This document shows positions 18,734 to 26,954 of a stretch of 64,000 bases of DNA, piece after piece. Location: contig DCHS01000010.1 in assembly GCA_002314875.1 (NCBI GenBank), positions 111,763-175,762 on the forward strand. The letters run 5' to 3'. The notes under the pieces are model-generated. The model was not told the DNA's origin. It worked only from the letters and a program-made list of their open reading frames with translations, and did not search any database. The number at the start of each line of letters is the position of its first letter. The first letter of the stretch is position 1. A program made the position numbers and the translations under genes. Origin of the DNA: Prevotellaceae bacterium UBA1746. GTDB lineage: Bacteria > Bacteroidota > Bacteroidia > Bacteroidales > Bacteroidaceae.

Positions 18734-20914
18734 TTAGTTTGCCATCTCAGAAATGAACTTAATGCGGACGAGACGAATTTCGTCTTCTTCGTATTCGTCG
18801 CCAAGTTCGTTGACTGCATCAGCAATATGGTCAGTCTCTGAATTCTTAAAGTATTCGTATATTTCGTCTACGTGGTCCTCATCCATGACTTCTTCAATGA
18901 AGTAGTCGATATTCAATTTGGTACCACTATAGACGATAGCGTCGATTTCTTCGAGTAAGTCATCAAAATCGATGCCCTTTGCGACAGCGATATCGTCAAG
19001 AGCCACCTTACGGTCAATGCTCTGGATAATATAGACCTTAAGAAGTGACTTCTTCGCCGTAGTGCGGATACGGATATCCTCAGGACGTTCGATGCAGTTC
19101 ACTTCACAGTGATGACGGATGATGTTACAGAATTCTTTACCATAGCGCTTAGCCTTTCCTGCACCGACACCGGGGATATTCTGAAGTTCCTCAATGGTCT
19201 GCGGATAGATTGTCGCCATGGCTTCAAGAGAAGTATCCTGGAAAATGACATAAGGAGGAACATCCTTTTCCTTTGCCATCTTCTTGCGCTCATCTCTCAA
19301 AACCTGATAGAGCTCAGGATCGAGAGCAGCTGCACCACTCTGCATAGGAGTTTCTTCGGGTTCATCCTCGAAATCGTTATCTTCAACAATCTTGAAACTT
19401 GATGGATTCTTGAGATAGCGCTTTCCTGCAGCAGTTAATTTGAGGACACCATAGTTATCCACTTCCTTTGAGATATAGCCCGCAATCAGGGCCTGACGGA
19501 TAACTGCATTCCAGAGGTGTTCATCCTCATTGTCCTCGGCACAGCCGAAGGCTTCGAGATCATCATGGTGATGAGCAAGAACCTCTTCGGTTTCGTTACC
19601 AAGAATAACATCTTTGATATAATCGTCGCGGAAGTCCTCTTTTGTATCACGGATAACTTCGAGGACTTTACACAGTTGTTCTTTTCCTTCCACTTGTTTT
19701 TTAGGATTATTACAATTATCGCAATTACCACAATTGCTCTTTGAATAACTTTCGCCAAAATAGTGCAACAGAAGCTTACGGCGGCAAACGGCAGACTCTG
19801 CATAAGCAGCAGTCTCTTTAAGCAACTGTCGGCCAATATCCTGTTCGCTTACAGGCTTGCCTTCCATAAATTTCTCCAACTTCTGGAGGTCCTTATAGGA
19901 ATAGAATGCCAGGCAGTGGCCTTCGCCACCATCACGGCCTGCACGTCCCGTTTCCTGATAATATCCTTCCAGACTCTTAGGGATATCATAATGAATGACA
20001 AAGCGAACATCGGGCTTGTCGATACCCATACCGAAAGCGATGGTTGCTACAATAACGTCAATTTCCTCCATCAGGAACTTATCCTGAGTTTCAGAACGCA
20101 ACTGACCTTCGAGACCTGCGTGATAGGGAGCGGCCTTGATATCGTTGGCGCAGAGATCACGAGCAAGTTCTTCAACCTTCTTACGGCTAAGACAATAAAT
20201 AATACCACTGACTCCAGAGTGGCGCTTGATGAATTTGATAATATCCTTATCGATATTCTGGGTCTTCTGACGTACCTCGTAATATAGATTGGGACGATTA
20301 AAAGAACTCTTGTATTCATCAGCGTCCATAATGCCCAGGCTCTTCTTAATATCCGTACGCACTTTCTCGGTCGCAGTTGCGGTAAGGGCGATGACAGGAG
20401 CCTTTCCTATCTTATTAATGATAGGACGAATCTTGCGGTACTCCGGACGGAAATCATGTCCCCATTCGGAAATACAATGCGCTTCATCTATGGCATAGAA
20501 CGAAATCTTCACGCTTTTTAAGAATTCCACATTTTCTTCCTTTGTCAGAGACTCAGGTGCCACATAGAGAAGTTTGGTTCTTCCTGTGACAATATCTTCC
20601 TTAACCTGGTCAATCTGGACCTTTGTCAAGGAGGAATTAAGGAAATGAGCGATGCAATCATCCTCGCCTGTTGAGCGCACAGCATCTACCTGATTTTTCA
20701 TCAAGGCAATAAGAGGAGAGATGACAATTGCAACTCCGTCCATAATGAGAGAGGGAAGTTGGTAACAAAGTGACTTACCACCGCCTGTTGGCATTAGGAC
20801 GAAAACATTCTTACCGTCAAGCAGGGAGCGGATAATGGCTTCCTGAGAGTCTTTGAATTTGTCAAATCCAAAGTACTTCTTTAACGGTTCATAAAGATTT
20901 ACATCAGTGGTCAT
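18734..20914 (-). CDS. recQ: ATP-dependent DNA helicase RecQ
   Basis: A 726-residue 3'-5' DNA helicase of recombination and repair. In order: Walker A MPTGGGKSLCYQLP near residue 40, the DEAH box IDEAHCISEWGHDFRPEY, the helicase C-terminal domain ending ETGRAGRDG, the RQC domain with its zinc cysteines (CRRK ... CGNCDNC), and an HRDC domain (~residues 530-605, ending in IPGVGAGKAKRYG). About 110 acidic residues follow as an extension. It is the promoter-proximal gene of recQ-glnS-TPR-hexosaminidase. Confidence 0.96.
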   Translation of the reverse strand: MTTDVNLYEPLKKYFGFDKFKDSQEAIIRSLLDGKNVFVLMPTGGGKSLCYQLPSLIMDGVAIVISPLIALMKNQVDAVRSTGEDDCIAHFLNSSLTKVQIDQVKEDIVTGRTKLLYVAPESLTKEENVEFLKSVKISFYAIDEAHCISEWGHDFRPEYRKIRPIINKIGKAPVIALTATATEKVRTDIKKSLGIMDADEYKSSFNRPNLYYEVRQKTQNIDKDIIKFIKRHSGVSGIIYCLSRKKVEELARDLCANDIKAAPYHAGLEGQLRSETQDKFLMEEIDVIVATIAFGMGIDKPDVRFVIHYDIPKSLEGYYQETGRAGRDGGEGHCLAFYSYKDLQKLEKFMEGKPVSEQDIGRQLLKETAAYAESAVCRRKLLLHYFGESYSKSNCGNCDNCNNPKKQVEGKEQLCKVLEVIRDTKEDFRDDYIKDVILGNETEEVLAHHHDDLEAFGCAEDNEDEHLWNAVIRQALIAGYISKEVDNYGVLKLTAAGKRYLKNPSSFKIVEDNDFEDEPEETPMQSGAAALDPELYQVLRDERKKMAKEKDVPPYVIFQDTSLEAMATIYPQTIEELQNIPGVGAGKAKRYGKEFCNIIRHHCEVNCIERPEDIRIRTTAKKSLLKVYIIQSIDRKVALDDIAVAKGIDFDDLLEEIDAIVYSGTKLNIDYFIEEVMDEDHVDEIYEYFKNSETDHIADAVNELGDEYEEDEIRLVRIKFISEMAN

Positions 20915-20995
20915 ATAGTAATCTAAAAGGGTGAAAATCTATGCTTCAAAGGCCGTAAATCGAGGGAATACCAGATAATGGCCCAAGAACTCATG

Positions 20996-21027
20996 CAAAA
21001 TTAAACACAATCTTTGAGATGGCCCAA
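20996..21027 (-). promoter_or_regulatory. recQ promoter
   Basis: On the reverse strand TTG (21027-21025), a 21-base spacer and TAATTTTG (21003-20996) match the Bacteroidetes promoter; the leader to recQ is about 75 bases. Confidence 0.65.
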
Positions 21028-21100
21028 GAAAAAACAAAAAAAATGCTCAAAATGCACTTTTTTTTTGATTTTGCCATGTTTCCTCTTCTATCGGAGTTCT

Positions 21101-21138
21101 TTAAAAAAGAAAAGTCCCATATACACGATATGGGACTT
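21101..21138 (-). terminator. terminator of clpX
   Basis: Reverse-strand hairpin with an 11-base-pair perfect stem (AAGTCCCATAT, plus-strand arms 21112-21122 and 21128-21138), followed on the reverse strand by TTTTCTTTTTT. It ends the clpP-clpX transcript. Confidence 0.88.
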
Positions 21139-21169
21139 CCTATTATTCTGGTTAAATTGTTCTTATGTC

Positions 21170-22399
21170 TTAGCGGAGATGAGAAGATTTCTCAAACTGC
21201 TGGCGAGCATAATCGAGGGTAACCTCGAAGTTCTTGTGACGGCTGGAAGGAGCCACATACATTGCATCGATCATAATCGTTTCCACGATGGAACGAAGGC
21301 CACGGGCACCCAGTTTGTACTCCACTGCCTGATCAACGATATAGTCGAGGGCTTCGGGAGTAAACGTCAACGTCTTACCATCCAGTTCGAACAGTCGCAT
21401 GTACTGCTTGACTATGGAGTTCTTTGGCTCAGTAAGAATGTTACGGAGAGCCTTCTTGTCCAAAGGATTAAGATAGGTAAGAACGGGAAGACGACCGATA
21501 ATCTCGGGGATAAGTCCAAAGGACTTCAAATCCTGAGGCTGAACATACTGCATAAGATCATTGGGATCGATCTTCATCATGTTCTGAACAGAATTGTAAC
21601 CGACGGTATGGGTGTTCAGGCGCTGAGCAATCTTCTTCTCAATACCATCGAATGCACCACCGCAGATAAAGAGGATATTGCGGGTATCCACATGAACATA
21701 GTCCTGGTCAGGATGCTTACGGCCTCCCTTAGGCGGAACATTGACAATACTTCCTTCCAGAAGTTTCAGCATACCCTGCTGAACGCCTTCGCCACTGACA
21801 TCACGGGTAATGGAGGGATTGTCACTCTTGCGGGCGATCTTATCGATTTCATCTATGAAGACAATACCGCGCTGTGTCTTTTCCAAATCCCAGTCAGCTT
21901 CCTGAAGGAGACGGGAGAGGATGCTCTCAACGTCTTCACCTACATAACCAGCTTCAGTGAATACTGTAGCATCGACGATAGTGAACGGAACTTTGAGCAA
22001 CTTAGCAATCGTACGAGCCAGCAGAGTCTTGCCGGTACCCGTAGAGCCTACCATGATGATATTACTCTTTTCTATCTCAACGCTATCCTCATTATTAGGA
22101 TCCTGGAGGACGCGCTTGTAATGGTTGTAAACTGCAACGGAAAGATATTTCTTAGCGTCATCCTGGCCAATAACATAGTTATCAAGGTATTCCTTAATCT
22201 CCTTAGGCGTAGGGAGTTTACCTAATTCTTCTTTGACATTGGACTTTCTGCTTACGGACAACTGTTCATCTGCTATACGCTTGGCCTGTTGTGCACAGTC
22301 ACAGCAGATAAACCCTTCCATACCGCTGATCAAGATTCCTGCTTCAGAGGAACCACGACCGCAAAAAGAACAATGGTCTTCTTGTATTCTTCTTGCCAT
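21170..22399 (-). CDS. clpX: ATP-dependent Clp protease ATP-binding subunit ClpX
   Basis: AAA+ unfoldase that feeds substrates to ClpP; 409 residues. The N-terminal zinc domain has CSFC and CCDC cysteine pairs. Walker A is GSTGTGKT, Walker B VFIDEIDKI, and the ClpP-docking loop region follows, with the C-terminal D2 small domain (GARGLRSIVE). The ATG at 22399 (MARRIQEDH) is preferred to a TTG nine bases upstream. It starts 12 bases after the clpP stop, so the two are co-transcribed. Confidence 0.97.
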   Translation of the reverse strand: MARRIQEDHCSFCGRGSSEAGILISGMEGFICCDCAQQAKRIADEQLSVSRKSNVKEELGKLPTPKEIKEYLDNYVIGQDDAKKYLSVAVYNHYKRVLQDPNNEDSVEIEKSNIIMVGSTGTGKTLLARTIAKLLKVPFTIVDATVFTEAGYVGEDVESILSRLLQEADWDLEKTQRGIVFIDEIDKIARKSDNPSITRDVSGEGVQQGMLKLLEGSIVNVPPKGGRKHPDQDYVHVDTRNILFICGGAFDGIEKKIAQRLNTHTVGYNSVQNMMKIDPNDLMQYVQPQDLKSFGLIPEIIGRLPVLTYLNPLDKKALRNILTEPKNSIVKQYMRLFELDGKTLTFTPEALDYIVDQAVEYKLGARGLRSIVETIMIDAMYVAPSSRHKNFEVTLDYARQQFEKSSHLR

Positions 22400-22411
22400 T
22401 TTTTTCAAAAA

Positions 22412-23077
22412 TTACTTACGAAGGAGGACATTGTCAATCATGCCGTATTCCTTGGCTTCCTGAGCGGTCATCCAATAGTCACGATCGCTGTCAGCCCAAA
22501 CCTTATCGAAGTCGGTATGGCTATGTTCACTGATAATTGTATAAAGTTCCTTCTTCAACTTCATAATCTCGCGGGCGGTGATTTCAATATCACTAGCTTG
22601 ACCACGTGCACCACCGAGGGGCTGATGGATCATTACGCGGCTATGAGGGAGCGCACTACGCTTACCTTCCTTACCAGCAACGAGAAGTACCGCTGCCATG
22701 GATGCTGCCATTCCGGTGCAAATTGTAGCTACGTCGCTCTGAATGAACTGCATAGTATCGTAGATACCAAGACCAGCGTAAACGCTACCGCCAGGGCTGT
22801 TCACATAAATGCTGATGTCCTTACCGGGATCGGTAGAGTCAAGGTAGAGGAGCTGTGCCTGAAGGGTGTTAGCGGTGTAATCATCTATTTCGGTACCGAG
22901 GAAGATAATGCGGTCGGCCATCAAACGGCTGAAGACATCCATCTGGGTCACGTTAAGCTGACGCTCTTCGAGGATATAAGGGTTGAGATAGTGGTTCTGA
23001 GCCTTGATAACATCGTCGAGAACCATTGAATTGATGCCTACATTCTGTGTAGCAAACTTTTGAAAATCGTTCATCAT
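22412..23077 (-). CDS. clpP: ATP-dependent Clp protease proteolytic subunit ClpP
   Basis: Serine protease subunit, 221 residues. The catalytic Ser is in GMAASMAA, the His in SRVMIHQPLGG, and the Asp lies further on in the usual place (DSDRDYW region). The start is taken at 23077 (MMNDFQKFATQ; the second ATG at 23074 is equally possible). A further upstream ATG at 23155 would add 26 residues, overlap the tig terminator stem, and is unlike the family. It is followed closely by clpX. Confidence 0.95.
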   Translation of the reverse strand: MMNDFQKFATQNVGINSMVLDDVIKAQNHYLNPYILEERQLNVTQMDVFSRLMADRIIFLGTEIDDYTANTLQAQLLYLDSTDPGKDISIYVNSPGGSVYAGLGIYDTMQFIQSDVATICTGMAASMAAVLLVAGKEGKRSALPHSRVMIHQPLGGARGQASDIEITAREIMKLKKELYTIISEHSHTDFDKVWADSDRDYWMTAQEAKEYGMIDNVLLRK

Positions 23078-23115
23078 ATTCTTATATAAGTTATAAATGA
23101 GTTTCTTATAGTTTG

Positions 23116-23158
23116 AAAAAGGTGTATGGGAGACATACTTCCGTACCCCATACACCTT
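23116..23158 (-). terminator. terminator between tig and clpP
   Basis: Reverse-strand stem of 12 perfect base pairs (AAGGTGTATGGG at 23119-23130 with CCCATACACCTT at 23147-23158), followed on the reverse strand by TTTTT. It separates tig from clpP-clpX, so clpP may have its own promoter in the 40 bases downstream of the stem or depend on partial read-through. Confidence 0.8.
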
Positions 23159-23217
23159 AAAGAGATGAGAAAATCTAAGATTCTATCTGTATAATGATAA
23201 AGTCTTGATTACTATGA

Positions 23218-24576
23218 TTATGCTTCAAACATCTTCTGGAAATCCTCAACGCTGACAGCCTTGTGGTTGAGAGCTACAACGTTCTTGAGAGCTGCAGCGA
23301 GCTTTTCGTCGATAGCACGTTCTACGAGACCCTGAACCTGCTGCTGATTTTCCATCATCTTCTGAGCATACTGGTCGATATACTCTTCAGGGATATTGTT
23401 CATACCATACTGCATGAACTGGAAGCGGGTAGCCTTGAGCGCCTGGTCCTTAACGTCGTCCTGATCAATCTTGATCTGCTGAGCTTCAACGAGCTGTTCC
23501 TTGATGAGGTGCCACTTAAGTTCTTCAACGCTCTTGTCGAAGTTCTTCTCAACATATTCAGTAGCATTTTCCTTTTCGCTGTTCTGAGCAATCATGAACT
23601 TCTTGAGGAGTTCGAGGGGGAATTCGAGAGCACCTACCTTATCTTCGCAATACTTGCGAACATCGAGGAGGAACTTGTAGTCAGAATCTGCAACGTGCTG
23701 GGTAGCCATGAGTTCGCGAACCTTGGTACGGAACTGCTCTTCATCGGTTACTTCGCCTTCTTCGAATACGCGATCGAAGAATTCCTGGTTCATTTCTGCG
23801 GGAACGAAACGGCTGATTTCTTCAATCTGGAAGGTGAAGTTACCCTTGTGGTTAGCAACTTCTTCCTTAGCGATCTTAAGAAGAGAAGCGAGTTCGTTTT
23901 CGTTGTCAGCATAAGCTTCAGCGGGATTGATAGTGAGTACATCACCTACCTTAGCGCCTTCGAAGAGAGCCTTCTGAGCTTCGCCCTTGAAATAAGCGGG
24001 CATGAAGCTAGCCTTTTCAACAACTACGCCACCTTCGAGGAGGTTACCTTCAGCATCCTGTTCTGCAAGAGCACCACGGAGAATGTCACGATCCTGATAG
24101 TCTTCAACGTTTTCGGGGTGACCTGCCTGCTGAGCGAACACCTTAACCTGCTCGTCAACCTGTGCATCGGTAACTTCGATATCATAGTAGTCAACGCTGT
24201 CGTTAGCATCGAGTTCAATCTTGAATTCGGGAGCAAGAGCGATATCGAAAAGGAATTCGAAATCGTCCTGAGCCTCGATGTCGAGGGGCTGCTGGTTTTC
24301 GCTGGGCATGGGTTCGCCGAGGATGTTTACCTTGTTTTCACGGATATACTCCATAAGCTTCTGACCAAGGATCTTGTTGATCTCGTCAGCCTTTACCTGA
24401 AAACCAAATCGCTTCTGAACGAAACCGAAAGGTACCTTACCCTTACGGAAACCAGGCATCTCTGCCTTTGTTGCGATATTCTTGAGTTCCTTCTTAACGG
24501 CATCCTGATAGTCTGCCTTCTCCATCTTTACGGTGATGACAGCAGTTACACCAGTCTGTTCGAGAGAAATATTCAT
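23218..24576 (-). CDS. tig: trigger factor
   Basis: Ribosome-bound chaperone for nascent chains, 452 residues. The N-terminal ribosome-binding domain has the signature GFRKGKVP near residue 43. The central region stands where the PPIase domain is in other bacteria but is weakly conserved in this phylum. The long C-terminal part is helical and glutamine/glutamate-rich. The tig-clpP-clpX order is common across bacteria. Codon use is strongly biased, suggesting high expression. Confidence 0.94.
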   Translation of the reverse strand: MNISLEQTGVTAVITVKMEKADYQDAVKKELKNIATKAEMPGFRKGKVPFGFVQKRFGFQVKADEINKILGQKLMEYIRENKVNILGEPMPSENQQPLDIEAQDDFEFLFDIALAPEFKIELDANDSVDYYDIEVTDAQVDEQVKVFAQQAGHPENVEDYQDRDILRGALAEQDAEGNLLEGGVVVEKASFMPAYFKGEAQKALFEGAKVGDVLTINPAEAYADNENELASLLKIAKEEVANHKGNFTFQIEEISRFVPAEMNQEFFDRVFEEGEVTDEEQFRTKVRELMATQHVADSDYKFLLDVRKYCEDKVGALEFPLELLKKFMIAQNSEKENATEYVEKNFDKSVEELKWHLIKEQLVEAQQIKIDQDDVKDQALKATRFQFMQYGMNNIPEEYIDQYAQKMMENQQQVQGLVERAIDEKLAAALKNVVALNHKAVSVEDFQKMFEA

Positions 24577-24680
24577 ACTTTTTCTAAATTATTTGTTATT
24601 TATTTTGTTTGATTTGCTTTTTATTTGCGATATACGCACAATTTGGCTGCAAATTTACAGCATTTTTCGGAAATAAGCCG

Positions 24681-24688
24681 TATCTTTG
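24681..24688 (+). promoter_or_regulatory. -7 element of fmt promoter
   Basis: TATCTTTG fits TAnnTTTG, 17 bases before the fmt ATG. No consensus -33 is seen at the usual spacing. Confidence 0.5.
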
Positions 24689-24705
24689 CACAAATATTTC
24701 ACAAT

Positions 24706-25677
24706 ATGACGAAAGAAACATTCAAAATTGTCTTTATGGGTACTCCCGACTTTGCAGTTGAGAGCCTAAATGCCCTTGTTGAAGGTGGTTACAAAGTTGT
24801 GGGTGTCGTAACGATGCCCGACAAACCTATGGGCCGCCACCAAACGGAACTGTCACAGTGTGCTGTAAAGAAATACGCTGTAGAACATAATCTACCGGTT
24901 CTCCAACCCGAAAAGCTTCGTGACGAGGAATTTCTCGCTGCACTCAACGCTTGGGATGCTGACTTGCAGATTGTGGTAGCCTTCAGAATGCTGCCTGAAG
25001 TAGTGTGGAACATGCCTCCTCAAGGCACCTTTAATCTTCACGCCGCTCTCCTCCCTCAATATCGTGGTGCAGCTCCCATTAACTGGTCTATCATCAACGG
25101 TGACACAGAGACGGGTATTACGACTTTCTTCCTGGATCATGATATCGATACCGGAAAGGTTATCCAGCGCGTTCCCGTTCCTATCTTAGATACTGATAAT
25201 GTAGAAGATGTCCACGATAAACTTATGGTTCTCGGTGCTCGTCTTGTGACAGAAACAGTGGACAACATCATCGCTGGAACCATAACTCCGATTCCTCAGT
25301 CTGAACTTACAACCGACGAGCCACTGCGTCCTGCTCCAAAGATTTTCAAGGAGACTTGCCGCATTGATTGGAATCAGTCTACTAAGAAAGTGTACGATTT
25401 CGTTCGCGGTCTATCACCCTACCCTGCAGCATGGACCGAATTAGTGAGCGAAGACGGCAAACATCAAGTGCTGAAAGTCTATGGTGCAACGAAGGAATTT
25501 GCAACTGTGAGCGAGGCTGTTGGAACGCTAATCCTTGAAGGAAAGAGCACCATGAAAGTTGCGTTAACTGATGGTTATCTGCATCTTACAACCATTCAGC
25601 TGGCAGGAAAGAAGCGTATGGCAACTGAAGATTTCCTCCGTGGTTTCCACGCCGAAGGCACACTGCACGTTGAATAA
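24706..25677 (+). CDS. fmt: methionyl-tRNA formyltransferase
   Basis: Formylates initiator Met-tRNA with 10-formyl-tetrahydrofolate; 323 residues. The N-terminal FMGTPDFAV, the formyl-transfer loop NLHAALLPQYRGAAPI (Ala where many homologues have Ser), and DTGKVIQ define the catalytic domain; the C-terminal ~110 residues are the tRNA-binding barrel. The ATG at 24706 follows the -7 box. An in-frame TTG at 24625 lies upstream of that box and is rejected. Divergent from tig. Confidence 0.96.
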   Translation: MTKETFKIVFMGTPDFAVESLNALVEGGYKVVGVVTMPDKPMGRHQTELSQCAVKKYAVEHNLPVLQPEKLRDEEFLAALNAWDADLQIVVAFRMLPEVVWNMPPQGTFNLHAALLPQYRGAAPINWSIINGDTETGITTFFLDHDIDTGKVIQRVPVPILDTDNVEDVHDKLMVLGARLVTETVDNIIAGTITPIPQSELTTDEPLRPAPKIFKETCRIDWNQSTKKVYDFVRGLSPYPAAWTELVSEDGKHQVLKVYGATKEFATVSEAVGTLILEGKSTMKVALTDGYLHLTTIQLAGKKRMATEDFLRGFHAEGTLHVE

Positions 25678-25722
25678 ACACATAGAAACCAAAATTTCAA
25701 CCGAGCAATTCTGAAACCAGGA

Positions 25723-25897
25723 CGGACAAATAATAAACTGGGCGGGAGATTTATTTTTCTCTCGCCCAGCTTTTTGTTTTGTCACTTATATGACGCGATG
25801 CTTTCACAATTATGACAATATCGCACCACAACTGTGATACGATATTATCACAAGTGAGACACAACAAAAACTCCCGTCGTAATTAAATAATTGTCCG
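25723..25897. repeat. structured intergenic repeat, copy 1
   Basis: A 175-base element with imperfect terminal inverted repeats (CGGACAAATAAT... and its counterpart ending AAATAATTGTCCG) and an inner palindrome TGACAATATC ... GATATTATCA (25813-25850). It matches the element at 57026-57179: over 48 core positions 35 are identical, and several stem differences are compensatory. The left half also contains the fmt terminator, and the right end overlaps the last codons and stop of mutY. No ORF lies inside, so it resembles a MITE or BIME-type repeat. Confidence 0.7.
25738..25779 (+). terminator. terminator of fmt
   Basis: CTGGGCGGGAG (25738-25748) pairs with CTCTCGCCCAG (25759-25769), one G-U, followed by CTTTTTGTTTT. 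It lies inside the repeat element. Confidence 0.85.
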
Positions 25898-26944
25898 CTC
25901 GAAAATAATATTGACCAGGCGTGGAGAGGCATATTTGGAAAGCTCGCTTAACGGCACCTTTATGTAATCATCCGGAAGCAATTTCAGCAAAGAATCGTCA
26001 CCAGCCCCGTCACACTCTAGCACATACGCATCAGCATATAAAGTACGGTGGGTGAGCTGATGTTTGAGGCCTTCTACAGAAGCCAATAATTTAAGATATT
26101 TTGTTTGGTTCCCGTATGCCGAAATTTTAGCAAAAGCATCATCCAGGGATAGTTTTGCAGAACTTTCAAAGAGCAGAGGCTCATAGAGTCCGGTCCAGAT
26201 ATCACCGGAAGAACGACGATGAAGAAAGACACTGCTCTCCTCTAATATTATTATATAGGTAAAAAAGCGTTCCTTTACTGCGGTCTTTTTTGATTTTACA
26301 GGAAGTAAATCTACCCGCTTTCCGTTATAAGCGGCACAGGAATCAAGTAACGGGCATGCCGAACAATCCGGAGACTTTGGCGTACATTGTATAGCCCCGA
26401 AATCCATAATCGCCTGATTATGGAGCGCAGGCTGTTTTTGATCCAGAACTTCCTGAGCCAAAACTGCAAAAGTCTTCTTACCAGCAGTAGTATCTATCGG
26501 AGTATCAATGCCGTAGTATCTCGAAAGTACACGATAGACATTGCCATCGACCACGGCAGTCGGAAGGCCGTATACAAAAGAAGCAATCGCTGCAGCTGTA
26601 TAATCTCCTACTCCTTTAAGCGAACGAATTCCCTCGTAATCAACAGGGAAACCACCCAGCTCCATCACCTGTTTTGCAGCAGCATGAAGATTTCTGGCAC
26701 GACTATAATAACCAAGGCCCTCCCATTGCTGCATCACTTCGTCAGAAGAAGCAGAAGCCAAATCCTCAACCGTCGGGAATCGCTCAACAAAGCGTTGATA
26801 ATAGTCATAGCCTTGTGCTACCCGTGTCTGTTGGAGAATAATCTCGCTGACCCACACACGATATGGATCACGAGTCTGACGCCATGGCAAATCTCTGCCA
26901 TGATCTGCATACCAAGACAAAAGGACGGAGGAAAGAGACTCCAT
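25883..26944 (-). CDS. mutY: A/G-specific adenine glycosylase
   Basis: DNA repair glycosylase removing A opposite 8-oxoguanine; 353 residues. It has the helix-hairpin-helix region ending LKGVGDYTAAAI with the catalytic Asp in AVVDGNVYRV, the iron-sulfur cluster C-x6-C-x2-C-x5-C (CTPKSPDCSACPLLDSC), and a C-terminal NUDIX-like domain that reads the damaged base. The final residues ERTII and the stop fall inside the terminal repeat of a dispersed element. It begins 10 bases after the secreted hydrolase gene. Confidence 0.95.
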   Translation of the reverse strand: MESLSSVLLSWYADHGRDLPWRQTRDPYRVWVSEIILQQTRVAQGYDYYQRFVERFPTVEDLASASSDEVMQQWEGLGYYSRARNLHAAAKQVMELGGFPVDYEGIRSLKGVGDYTAAAIASFVYGLPTAVVDGNVYRVLSRYYGIDTPIDTTAGKKTFAVLAQEVLDQKQPALHNQAIMDFGAIQCTPKSPDCSACPLLDSCAAYNGKRVDLLPVKSKKTAVKERFFTYIIILEESSVFLHRRSSGDIWTGLYEPLLFESSAKLSLDDAFAKISAYGNQTKYLKLLASVEGLKHQLTHRTLYADAYVLECDGAGDDSLLKLLPDDYIKVPLSELSKYASPRLVNIIFERTII

Positions 26945-26954
26945 AAGGGCAGTG

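Noticed and set aside
21014..22225. 403-codon forward ORF opposite clpX
   Set aside because: Begins in the clpX terminator and runs antisense to clpX; no family likeness.
23263..24612. 449-codon forward ORF opposite trigger factor
   Set aside because: Mirrors the whole tig gene; trigger factor motifs on the reverse strand settle the coding strand.
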